Source: Prevotellaceae bacterium
GTDB lineage: Bacteria; Bacteroidota; Bacteroidia; Bacteroidales; Paludibacteraceae
DNA length: 32,018 nt
Reading direction: 5' to 3'
Assembly (NCBI GenBank): GCA_031260925.1
Contig: JAISKN010000088.1
Coordinates: forward strand, 1-32,018
The notes beneath the pieces are model-generated. The model ran no database searches. It had not been told where the DNA came from and worked only from the letters and a program-made list of their open reading frames with translations. Shown piece by piece: positions 9,705 to 17,598 of this stretch. A program made the translations under genes and the position numbers. Positions within the stretch are counted from its first letter, which is position 1. Each line of letters begins with the position of its first letter.

Positions 9705-9902
9705 ATGAATACCGACATTAATTCTTATCGTTTTACCAGCGACACAGAGCCGACTGACGAACAACTTTTTACGATTATGAAAGAGGTTGAAAGCGATGTG
9801 CGCCGCGAAAATGCGGAAAATATTTTGCGAATACAGGAGAATATTCAACGAGAATATAGAAATACGCAGTCAATGTTTCAAAAATCATCTTTGAAAATTT
9901 AA
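9705..9902 (+). CDS. Small hypothetical protein (65 aa), possibly antitoxin-like
   Basis: ATG 9705: MNTDINSYRFTSDTEPTDEQLFTIMKEVESDVRRENAENILRIQENIQ...; promoter TACATTTG just upstream; acidic, helical, coiled-coil-like. Confidence 0.6.
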   Translation: MNTDINSYRFTSDTEPTDEQLFTIMKEVESDVRRENAENILRIQENIQREYRNTQSMFQKSSLKI

Positions 9903-9911
9903 AATAATTTG

Positions 9912-10120
9912 TACCTTTGCACTTTCAAAATTCAAAAAAATATGACTTAAAAAACTGAAAATATAACATAAAAATTTAGCGTTAAAAATAGAATTCTAAC
10001 TTCTGAAACTTCGCAACTTTCAACAGAATTTCTAAAAGAATATACGCTCGCATTGCGGGTTTATGTCTTTTAGAAAGGTAATGCGAAGACCTCAGAAGTG
10101 GATGTAAGTCCGCTTTTTTG
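9912..10120 (+). ncRNA. Candidate structured ncRNA unit, copy A: promoter, AU-rich 5' segment, nested hairpin, intrinsic terminator
   Basis: TACCTTTG at 9912; stems ACTTCTGA(9999)/TCAGAAGT(10092), CTTCGCA(10009)/TGCGAAG(10082), TTTCTAAAAGA(10029)/TCTTTTAGAAA(10066); terminal GCTCGC/GCGGGT; GTGGAT-gtaa-GTCCGCTTTTTTG. Confidence 0.72.
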
Positions 10121-10142
10121 TTTTTCAAAAATATAACAAAAT

Positions 10143-10360
10143 AATAATCAGCCATTGACGGTTTTGGCAGCCAAAAAGTTTATTGCAAAACTATAAATTG
10201 CAAAGTGAAATCTGCAACAACACTCAAAAAAATCTGCAGCGAGAGCAGAAACTCGTAAAAACGGGCAAGGCACTCGCAAAGCCAATCAGAGCGAGAAAAA
10301 AAACAAACAATTTTGCGTACCAGATGCACAAATAAGTCCCAAGGGTATGGGCGAAATAAA
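10143..10360 (+). promoter_or_regulatory. Conserved leader region upstream of a small secreted protein (copy A)
   Basis: Strongly similar to 14139-14356: cagccatt-acggttttggcagccaaaaag...gcagcgagagcagaaactcgtaaaaacgggcaag-cactcgcaaagccaatcagagcg...gcgtaccagatgcacaaataagtccca. Confidence 0.7.
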
Positions 10361-10729
10361 ATGATTAAAAAAAGTTTATTGGTTTTAGTAGCCGTTATCG
10401 GCTTTGGTTTAAGTGCAAATGCAGGAGGAGTTAACGCGGCTGTGCAAGCAGGGTTAAATGTAAATTTGAATGTCTCAGATTTGATACCTAATTCGAGTTA
10501 TTATTTAAAAATAACAAAGAATGGTGATATTGCATACGCCCCTATTTCTTCTTGTCAAATGGCTTTAGAAAAAACTTACGACCTGCTTAAAACGCAAGGT
10601 GTTAGTGAAGTAAGAATTATATCAGAGTCGCCTACACTAAATGGAAGTTGTAGAAATAAAACTTACACAAAGTATGATTTAGAAGAAGTTAAGAAAAGAC
10701 GTGATGGTTGGGCTGGTGGAAAAATATAA
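10361..10729 (+). CDS. Small secreted protein with signal peptide, 122 aa (MIKKSLLVLVAVIGFGLSANA family)
   Basis: Start at ATG 10361 rather than 10313; signal peptide near-identical to that of 14357-14731. Confidence 0.75.
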   Translation: MIKKSLLVLVAVIGFGLSANAGGVNAAVQAGLNVNLNVSDLIPNSSYYLKITKNGDIAYAPISSCQMALEKTYDLLKTQGVSEVRIISESPTLNGSCRNKTYTKYDLEEVKKRRDGWAGGKI

Positions 10730-10844
10730 TAATCTATGAGAAAACTGAAACATTAATTCAAAATTCTTAGGAAGAAAATCGTAAAAAAAACGTAGAATTG
10801 AGTTTGTGATTGAATAGTTTTGTAGATTTGTATTTTATTAAATC

Positions 10845-10878
10845 TGTTAAGTTTTCAGAAACTTAACAGATTTTTTGT
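10845..10878 (+). terminator. Intrinsic terminator
   Basis: aaatctgttaagttttcagaaacttaacagatttttt. Confidence 0.75.
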
Positions 10879-10889
10879 TTGCTAATTTT

Positions 10890-10944
10890 TCATTATTAAT
10901 TGCTATAAGTTGTTTTTTTTATGACTTATAGCAATTAATAATGA
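10890..10944. repeat. Large palindrome with 21-bp perfect arms, directly after the ATPase stop codon
   Basis: TCATTATTAATTGCTATAAGT-tgttttttttatg-ACTTATAGCAATTAATAATGA; core shared with 12435-12467. Confidence 0.9.
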
Positions 10945-10951
10945 TATTTAT

Positions 10952-12367
10952 TTACTTAAACAACTCATTCATAGTGATTTCCGACTGTATATTTCCACTG
11001 TACATATTACGTTTTACTCCGTATGTTGTAACAACGGTTGTATGCACTGCTTTTAGAGTTTTGGTTTCGTTGCGAAAAACCTGCTTTTTGTGGCGTAATT
11101 TTTCATCTAACTCTTTGTCAATCAGCAATAAATCGTTATAAAATTTCATTTCGCAGAGATTTATTATTTTATCGTTGCGGTCAATTACAAGGTCAATTTG
11201 TACATTGTTTTCCGATTTTTTGCTGCGCCATTCCGAAACATTTGTCAGCACTCCTGCAATACCAAGTTTTGCCTTAATCTGTTGTAAATGAGCAAGACAA
11301 ACAAGTTCAAACGCATATCCGCTCCAAGCCCTGTGTTGCGCATTGTCAATCAGATTTGTCCAAAAATTTTCATCATTATTTTTTATATTGTACAAAAAAT
11401 TGAAATAGAAAAGTGTGTAAAAATCAACAAGTTGAAATATGCTTTCACGATTTTTTTTACCAAATTCGTAATATTTTCTGATAAAACCGCACTGTTCCAA
11501 TTCTTCTAACATTCTGGTAGTACCGCCTCCATTGAGCAACCCTGAATTTTTAATAATTTCGGCTCGTGTCAATCCGCAATTTTTTTTGCTCAACATTTCT
11601 ACAATTTTTATATAGTTTTCCGAATGTTTAAAAAGCGAGGCATATAGATTTGAAAACTCTCGTTTCAGCGTTGCATTTTTCTTAAAAAACAGTAAATCAA
11701 TATTTTGAACAATGCTGTATTCTTTTTTTATCAAATTCAAATAATAGGGAATACCGCCCAAAATCATATAATATTCGAGAATTTGATGACGTTCTGCATC
11801 AATATTATTCTCACAAAAAAAACTTTCACACTCTGCAAGCGTAAATGGCTCTAAATAAAGTTGCTGCGTAACGCGGTTGTGCAGTCCGCCGTGATTTTTC
11901 AGAATTTTGCTGATAATCCACGAAGTAGCCGACCCGCAAACAATCAGCAAAATATTAGATTGTGCCGAAGCCCACGAATTCCAAAAATACTCCAATGCCG
12001 ACACAAAATCGGAGCGGTGCGTGTCCAACCAAGGCACTTCGTCAAGAAAAATAACCTGTTTTTCAGTTGTTTGGTTACATTCAAGCATATCGCGAAGTTG
12101 CGCGAAAACATCAAACCACGTTTTTGCTTTCGGGTAGCGCGTTTTGCCGTACAGATTAAGCGATTTTTGGAAATTTTGCAACTGTTTTTTCATATTGCTG
12201 TTGGCAAGTCCCGTATGATAAAAAGCAAATTTGTTATGAAAAAACTCTCTGATTAAGAATGTTTTACCTACTCGCCGTCTGCCGAAAATTACCACAAATT
12301 CGGGTCTATTTGATTCCAAAAATGAGTTTAACTGTTCCTGCTGTTCTATTCTTCCAATAATTTTCAT
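10952..12367 (-). CDS. ATP-binding protein, archaeal-type ATPase (ATPase/DUF234-like) family
   Basis: 'IGRIEQQEQLNSFLESNRPEFVVIFGRRRVGKTFLIREFF' Walker A; 'VIFLDEVPWLDT' Walker B; C-terminal 'WSGYAFELVCLAHLQQIKAKLGI...WRSKKSENNVQIDLVIDRNDKIINLCEMKFY' nuclease-like DUF234. Confidence 0.9.
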   Translation of the reverse strand: MKIIGRIEQQEQLNSFLESNRPEFVVIFGRRRVGKTFLIREFFHNKFAFYHTGLANSNMKKQLQNFQKSLNLYGKTRYPKAKTWFDVFAQLRDMLECNQTTEKQVIFLDEVPWLDTHRSDFVSALEYFWNSWASAQSNILLIVCGSATSWIISKILKNHGGLHNRVTQQLYLEPFTLAECESFFCENNIDAERHQILEYYMILGGIPYYLNLIKKEYSIVQNIDLLFFKKNATLKREFSNLYASLFKHSENYIKIVEMLSKKNCGLTRAEIIKNSGLLNGGGTTRMLEELEQCGFIRKYYEFGKKNRESIFQLVDFYTLFYFNFLYNIKNNDENFWTNLIDNAQHRAWSGYAFELVCLAHLQQIKAKLGIAGVLTNVSEWRSKKSENNVQIDLVIDRNDKIINLCEMKFYNDLLLIDKELDEKLRHKKQVFRNETKTLKAVHTTVVTTYGVKRNMYSGNIQSEITMNELFK

Positions 12368-12434
12368 ACACGAATAATTTTTCTGCAAAAATAGATAAAA
12401 TTAATGATATAAAAAAGTTTTTTGCAGTATTAAA

Positions 12435-12467
12435 TGCTATAAGTCATTTTTTTTATGACTTATAGCA
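12435..12467. repeat. Palindrome matching the core of 10890-10944, on the other side of the ATPase gene
   Basis: TGCTATAAGTCAT-ttttttt-ATGACTTATAGCA. Confidence 0.9.
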
Positions 12468-12502
12468 ACTAATAAGCGTATATTTTGCGTTTCTTTGTTT
12501 TA

Positions 12503-12578
12503 TTTTTTGTTAATTCCGTACCATTCTTTGCTAATTTTTCATTATTTTTATTGTTGAAAAATTTGTACTTTTACCACA
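12503..12578 (+). promoter_or_regulatory. Shared cis element plus TACTTTTA-type promoter of the GH26 gene
   Basis: ttttttgttaattccgtaccattctttgctaatttttcattatttttattgttgaaaaatttgtacttttaccac. Confidence 0.7.
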
Positions 12579-12623
12579 AAATTAATCTGCGCAAATATGC
12601 GTTTAAAAAAAAATCTAAATCCA

Positions 12624-13715
12624 ATGAAAAAACTCTCTTTTCTTTTAATCTCAATGTTTTTTATTGCCTGTTCTCAAAACAACGCTGTAAAAACCAAAGC
12701 CGAATTGCTCGAAGTTCTTAAAAAAACTGCCGAAAAAGGCGAAATTCTCTACGGACATCAGGACGACTTTTTTTATGGTCATTCGTGGGTTGGCGAAAAT
12801 GGGCGTTCCGACACGAAAGACGTTTGCGGCGCGTACCCTGCCGTTTTGGGCATTGATTTGGGCAAAATCGAGTATAACTCCGAGTTTTCGCTCGACAGCG
12901 TGCCGTTTGCTTTTATGCGCGAAAAAATTATCGAACATTGCTCGCGCGGAGGCATTGTCGCTGCCTCGTGGCACGTTGATAACCCAATGACAAACGGCAA
13001 TTCGTGGGACATTGCCTGCGATACTGTTGTCCGCGCCATTCTCAACGAAACGAGCGAAACGCACGCCGTTTTTATGCAATATCTGAAAAATCTGTCCGAT
13101 TTTCTGCTGACTTTGAAATACGAAAACGGCGAAAATATTCCGCTCATTTTCCGTCCTTATCACGAAAATTCGGGCAGTTGGTTTTGGTGGGGGAAAAACT
13201 TTTGCACCGAAAACGAATATATCGCGCTTTGGCGTTTGACAAAAAATTACCTTGACGCGCGCGGTTTAACCAATCTGATTTATTGCTATTCGCCCAATCT
13301 CGGCGCAGACAAAGCCGAATATCTGTCGCGTTATGCGGGCGATGATTTTGTCGATTTGCTCGGTTTCGACATCTATCAGTTTCCGCAGAAAAACGAAAAT
13401 GGCGAAATTGTCGATTTGGCAGACGGGGTTTATATTGAAAATGTAACGCGCTCTTTGTCGTTTTTGACCGAAATCGGCAAAGAACACAACAAGCCGATTG
13501 CCTTTACAGAAACGGGCTGCGAGAGCATTCCCAACCCAAAATGGTGGAGTGAAACGCTGTTGCCTGCAATCGAAAATTTCCCGATATGCTACGTTCTTAC
13601 TTGGCGCAACGCCCACAACCGCCCCGAACATTATTATTCAACATTCGCAGGCGAGCAGAGCGCAGACGATTTTTTGATTTTTTTTAACAATAAAAAAATC
13701 AGGTTTTTGGAATAG
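12624..13715 (+). CDS. Glycoside hydrolase family 26 beta-mannanase-like lipoprotein
   Basis: ATG 12624 (MKKLSFLLISMFFIACSQ); 'ILYGHQDDFFYG', 'YPAVLGIDLGKIE', 'GGIVAASWHVDNPMT', 'PLIFRPYHENSGSWFWWG', 'IAFTETGCE' are GH26 motifs. Confidence 0.9.
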   Translation: MKKLSFLLISMFFIACSQNNAVKTKAELLEVLKKTAEKGEILYGHQDDFFYGHSWVGENGRSDTKDVCGAYPAVLGIDLGKIEYNSEFSLDSVPFAFMREKIIEHCSRGGIVAASWHVDNPMTNGNSWDIACDTVVRAILNETSETHAVFMQYLKNLSDFLLTLKYENGENIPLIFRPYHENSGSWFWWGKNFCTENEYIALWRLTKNYLDARGLTNLIYCYSPNLGADKAEYLSRYAGDDFVDLLGFDIYQFPQKNENGEIVDLADGVYIENVTRSLSFLTEIGKEHNKPIAFTETGCESIPNPKWWSETLLPAIENFPICYVLTWRNAHNRPEHYYSTFAGEQSADDFLIFFNNKKIRFLE

Positions 13716-13783
13716 ATTTTTGTTAATTGTTTGTGGAATAAGAAATAAAATTTGTTCAATTCAAATATTATTTATACTTTTGT

Positions 13784-13816
13784 CGACTAATCTGCAATCT
13801 GATTGCAGATTAGTCG
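13784..13816. repeat. 33-nt perfect palindrome directly downstream of a promoter-like TACTTTTG
   Basis: CGACTAATCTGCAATC-T-GATTGCAGATTAGTCG. Confidence 0.9.
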
Positions 13817-13881
13817 TAATTATATTTAAATAACTTATTATCAATATGTTTTACAAAAGAGATATTGCAAAAGTAAATTTA

Positions 13882-14117
13882 TACCTTTGCACTTTCAAAT
13901 AATAAAAAAATATGACTTAAAAACAGAAAATATAACATAAAAATTTGGGCTTTGCTCTTATTTTCATACCTTTGATAACTGGTAATTTTCAAAAGCAATA
14001 GAAAATAAGTAGAGAAAGTTCGCGTTACGGCGTGAATTTTTCCTCTTATTTACTTGCATAAGTTTTACCAGTACTTCAAAGGTGTAAATACGAAAGAACT
14101 ATTTACGCTTTTTTGTT
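13882..14117 (+). ncRNA. Candidate structured ncRNA unit, copy B
   Basis: TACCTTTG at 13882; stems ACCTTTGA(13968)/TCAAAGGT(14076), ACTGGTAA(13978)/TTACCAGT(14065), AAATAAG(14003)/CTTATTT(14045); terminal TTCGCG/CGTGAA; terminator GTAAATA-cgaaagaac-TATTTACgcTTTTTTG. Confidence 0.72.
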
Positions 14118-14138
14118 TTTTAATATAACCAAATAATA

Positions 14139-14356
14139 ATAATAATCAGCCATTTACGGTTTTGGCAGCCAAAAAGATTAGCATAAAATCTATAAAAATG
14201 CAGTGAAACTGCAATAACACTCAAAAAATATGCAGCGAGAGCAGAAACTCGTAAAAACGGGCAAGACACTCGCAAAGCCAATCAGAGCGGGAAAAATAAA
14301 TTACAAAATCGCGTACCAGATGCACAAATAAGTCCCAAAGGTATGGGCAAATTAAA
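14139..14356 (+). promoter_or_regulatory. Conserved leader region upstream of a small secreted protein (copy B)
   Basis: See 10143-10360; the segment from gcagcgagag to the ATG is the same length in both copies. Confidence 0.7.
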
Positions 14357-14731
14357 ATGATTAAAAAAAGTTTATTGGTTTTAGTAGCCGTAATCGGCTT
14401 TGGTTTTAGTATTAATGCACAAGATTTTTGCGATAAAATTGGAAATCGCATAGAATTTTATCCAGAGGAAGATATGGACAAAAAAGTATCTTTTTTTAAT
14501 GGAGGAGAAGTTCAGTTAGAAGTAGAAGGAACTTTTATGTTAGGTAAATATAAAGTACAACAATCAACAAGTAGTTCACAGGATTATTTGGTAATAGAAT
14601 TCCGTGATAAAGGAAAAACTACTCTTTATGGAAAATACTTTCGAGGCGTAACTACTCGGGAGGGAACAGTACAGAGGGCAGCCTATATTCAGATTCTCGG
14701 AGTAAAACTTGAAAAATGTAAAAAGAAATAG
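14357..14731 (+). CDS. Small secreted protein, 124 aa, same signal peptide family as 10361-10729
   Basis: MIKKSLLVLVAVIGFGFSINAQDFCDKIGNRIEFYPEEDMDKKVSFF...; mature part unrelated to the 10361 protein. Confidence 0.78.
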   Translation: MIKKSLLVLVAVIGFGFSINAQDFCDKIGNRIEFYPEEDMDKKVSFFNGGEVQLEVEGTFMLGKYKVQQSTSSSQDYLVIEFRDKGKTTLYGKYFRGVTTREGTVQRAAYIQILGVKLEKCKKK

Positions 14732-14932
14732 TATTATGTATCTTCCGTCCTGCTGAATTTGCAATGCGCAAACAATGTAATAAAAACAGCAATAAAAATT
14801 TCTTTTACCGCTGTTTTGTTTTTTGCAAAAAATTATATTACCTTTGTGTTGTCATTTTATGATTATCATTTTATGACCAAATTTATAAAATTATGAATAA
14901 TCCATTCATTACCAACGGTTAAACTCAATAAA

Positions 14933-14972
14933 AAAAGCCCTGCAAAAACCTTAAAAACTTTTGCGGGGCTTG
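14933..14972 (+). terminator. Possible intrinsic terminator
   Basis: aagccctgcaaaaaccttaaaaacttttgcggggctt. Confidence 0.55.
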
Positions 14973-14990
14973 TATTTCGTTGCAAGTCCG

Positions 14991-15200
14991 CACTTTTGGC
15001 TGAAAGCCAAAAAATAATTTAGCCCAATCGCAAAGCGTAGCGGCGCGTTGGGTATTGGTTGGGTTATTCTTGGTATTTTCGGGTGTTTTTATAACGGCGT
15101 AAAAAATTATGCTGCCCTTTCAGGGCGCAAATGGTGGGTGGTATCAATTACCCAATGCGTTGCATTGGGCTGAAATATATTTGGCTTTCAGCCAAAAACT
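14991..15200. repeat. ~200-bp MITE-like repeat with imperfect terminal inverted repeats, copy 1
   Basis: cacttttggctgaaagccaaaaaataatttagcccaatcgcaaagcgtagcggcgcgttggg...cccaatgcgttgcattgggctgaaatatatttggctttcagccaaaaa; second copy at 19762-19945. Confidence 0.85.
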
Positions 15201-15216
15201 GCAAAAATCTGTTAAG

Positions 15217-15290
15217 TTTTTTGTTAATTCTGTACCATTCTTTGCTAATTTTACATTATTTTTATTATTAAAAAATTTGTACTTTTACCA
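15217..15290 (+). promoter_or_regulatory. Shared cis element plus promoter of the GH5 gene
   Basis: ttttttgttaattctgtaccattctttgctaattttacattatttttattattaaaaaatttgtacttttacc. Confidence 0.7.
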
Positions 15291-15353
15291 CAAATTTAAT
15301 CTGCGCAAATCTGCGTTTTATCTGCGGTATCTGCGTGCAAAAAAACTGAAAAT

Positions 15354-16331
15354 ATGAAAAAAATCTTTATTCTTTGTTCTTTGCTACTTGTTCTGAATAC
15401 AGGTTGCAACGGCGGTCAAACTTCGCCCGAAAACGACACCACTTTTGTCGGCACTCACGGCTTTCTTGCGGTGAAAGGCACTGCGCTGGTAGATAAAAAC
15501 GGCGAACCGATAGTGCTGCGCGGCGTAAGTTTCGGCTGGCATAATTGGTGGGCGCGGTTTTACAATGCCCAAACCGTTGCCACGCTCAAAAACGATTGGA
15601 AAGCGAACGTTGTACGCGCTGCAATCGGCGTTGAGCCGAACGGCGCGCTGCTCAACAACCCCGCGCTTGCCTACCAGTGTATGATGACCGTTGCCGATGC
15701 CGCAATCGACAATGATATGTACGTTATCATCGATTTTCACGCGCACAATATCAATCTTGACGCGGCAAAATCGTTTTTTACCCAAACAGCCGCGCGCTAC
15801 AAAAATTCGCCGAATGTGATTTACGAAATCTACAACGAACCCGATTACGAAACTTGGGCGGAGGTCAAAAGTTATTCTGTCGAAATAATAAAAACCATTC
15901 GCGAAATTGCGCCGAAAAGCGTTATCATTGTCGGCTCGCCGCATTGGGACCAAGACGTTGATGTTGCCGCCGCCGACCCGATTTTGAACTACGAAAACCT
16001 TATGTATTCGCTGCATTTCTACGCTGCCACGCACAAACAGGACTTGCGCACCCGCGCCGAAAATGCGCTAAAAACGGGCTTGCCGATTTTCGTTTCCGAA
16101 TGTGCAGGAATGGAGGCATCGGGCGATGGCGCAATAAACATTGACGAATGGAACGCTTGGGTTAATTTTATGGAAGAGCGGAAATTAAGTTATGCAATGT
16201 GGTCAATTTCAAACAAAGCCGAAACCTGTTCGATGATAAAAGACGAACAATCGCCTATTTCCGACTGGACAGAAAGCGATTTGAAAGAGTGGGGAAAAAT
16301 TGCAAGAAATCTGTTAAGGGGAAAAAATTGA
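15354..16331 (+). CDS. Glycoside hydrolase family 5 cellulase/mannanase-like lipoprotein
   Basis: 'FLAVKGTALVDKNGEPIVLRGVSFGWHNWW', 'MYVIIDFHAHN', 'VIYEIYNEPDYETW', 'IIVGSPHWDQDVD', 'LPIFVSECAGMEASGDG'. Confidence 0.9.
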   Translation: MKKIFILCSLLLVLNTGCNGGQTSPENDTTFVGTHGFLAVKGTALVDKNGEPIVLRGVSFGWHNWWARFYNAQTVATLKNDWKANVVRAAIGVEPNGALLNNPALAYQCMMTVADAAIDNDMYVIIDFHAHNINLDAAKSFFTQTAARYKNSPNVIYEIYNEPDYETWAEVKSYSVEIIKTIREIAPKSVIIVGSPHWDQDVDVAAADPILNYENLMYSLHFYAATHKQDLRTRAENALKTGLPIFVSECAGMEASGDGAINIDEWNAWVNFMEERKLSYAMWSISNKAETCSMIKDEQSPISDWTESDLKEWGKIARNLLRGKN

Positions 16332-16394
16332 AAAAACTTTTGTAAATAAAAAATAAAATCGTAATTTTGCTGTCGAATTTAAAAACAAAAAAAT

Positions 16395-16820
16395 ATGGAA
16401 AATAATATTGAAATTCCAAAAGGCGAAACATTGGAAGATGTAAAGTTGAGAAAGCAAATTATCAAAATTTTTTATGCTGTATGGAATGCAGCGAACCCTA
16501 CAAAACAAGTGTATAACGCCGATTTGAAGGACTTTATAAATGTACGTTTTTTGTCTATTAACGAAACCGCCGAATTGGCATCAAAGCGGTATTTATCAAC
16601 ATTTGCAGTTACGCATTATTTTACTGAAATATTGGAACTTTCAAAAGAGATACGGCGTACAAAAGCCAAACAGGAGAATGAAAATCAAAAACGTTTTTCC
16701 GAAATAATCGTATTGGAGTATGACAAAAAAGATTTTGGCAAAATAAAATTGACAGCAGGAGTATTGAAAGGCAGCAAACAGAAAATTCAGTATTGCATTA
16801 CAGCAATAGAAAACGACTGA
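16395..16820 (+). CDS. Hypothetical protein (141 aa)
   Basis: ATG with a TAATTTTG promoter-like motif upstream; no recognised family. Confidence 0.65.
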   Translation: MENNIEIPKGETLEDVKLRKQIIKIFYAVWNAANPTKQVYNADLKDFINVRFLSINETAELASKRYLSTFAVTHYFTEILELSKEIRRTKAKQENENQKRFSEIIVLEYDKKDFGKIKLTAGVLKGSKQKIQYCITAIEND

Positions 16821-16993
16821 AAATCAATTAATTATCAGTCGTTTATGTGAATTGCTTAAAAACCCGTCCCGATTTTCCGACAATAGTTATTAAGTAATCA
16901 TTTCTATTGCAAAATTACAACATTATTTTTTATCAACCAAACAATATTCAATATTTAACATTTTTTATATTTTAATAATTTAAAATAAAATTT

Positions 16994-17206
16994 TACCTTT
17001 GCACTTTGAAAATAAAAAATATGGCATAAAAAACTAAAAATATAACATAAAAAAATTAGCGTTATCGCATTATTGTTTTGGAAATCTCGAAAATTTCATA
17101 AGTTCAATATAAGAATAAACGCTCGTGTTTTTACACACGGGCTTATGATTTGAACTTATGGCATTCGAGAGCCACCGAAACGGATTTGTAAGTCCGCTTT
17201 TTTTGT
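16994..17206 (+). ncRNA. Candidate structured ncRNA unit, copy C
   Basis: TACCTTTG at 16994; stems GTTTTGG(17075)/CCGAAAC(17175), CTCGAA(17086)/TTCGAG(17164), CATAAGTTCAA(17097)/TTGAACTTATG(17150); terminal GCTCGTGT/ACACGGGC; terminator CGGATT-tgta-AGTCCG-cTTTTTTT. Confidence 0.75.
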
Positions 17207-17213
17207 AAAAAAA

Positions 17214-17429
17214 ATGAAAGTAAAAAGAATACATATCGGCAATTTGATAAGCGAAAAATTAACATTGCAGGAACGTAATGCAGGTTGGCTGGCGCGGCAC
17301 ATTGGAATGGAAGAGAGTGCCTGCCGCAAAATGCTGAAACGGCACAAAATTGACACTGAACGTATGCAAGATATTTGCTGTGCAATGTCATACGATTTTT
17401 TTACTGATTTGTCCCATTCATTGGAATAA
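17214..17429 (+). CDS. Small helix-turn-helix-like DNA-binding protein
   Basis: 'ISEKLTLQERNAGWLARHIGMEESACRKMLKRHKIDTERMQDICCAMSYDFFTDLS' resembles a Cro/XRE-like HTH. Confidence 0.65.
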   Translation: MKVKRIHIGNLISEKLTLQERNAGWLARHIGMEESACRKMLKRHKIDTERMQDICCAMSYDFFTDLSHSLE

Positions 17430-17598
17430 AACAGGAAGTTTTTGCCCGAAAAACAGGAAAATTATGTTCATTTTACAGGAATATTATTCCAATATAAAAT
17501 GGTGATTATTAATAAATTATGTTGTAATTTTGCGAAAGTTTTTTTTCTAACCTACATTTGTCTGCGAAAAGGCGCGGACTTTAAACTAAAATTTTATT

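Noticed and set aside
10236-10364. Calling the leader reading frame (AARAETRKNGQ...) as a CDS
   Set aside because: No ATG start in copy A and mostly non-synonymous differences between copies; kept as a finding, not a gene.
12651-13163. Antisense ORFs within the GH26 gene
   Set aside because: Shadows of a well-supported glycoside hydrolase.
15109-15357. ORF 15109-15357 and the related 19831-20079
   Set aside because: They read through the MITE-like repeat and the promoter region of the next gene; better explained as repeat plus cis element.
9912-17206. Retron or diversity-generating retroelement as explanation of the RNA units and variable secreted proteins
   Set aside because: No reverse transcriptase ORF or TR/VR-like repeat pair seen in the window; could only be revived if an RT is nearby outside it.
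9912-17206. CRISPR array
   Set aside because: The three units are kilobases apart with no regular short direct repeats or spacers, and no cas genes are present.
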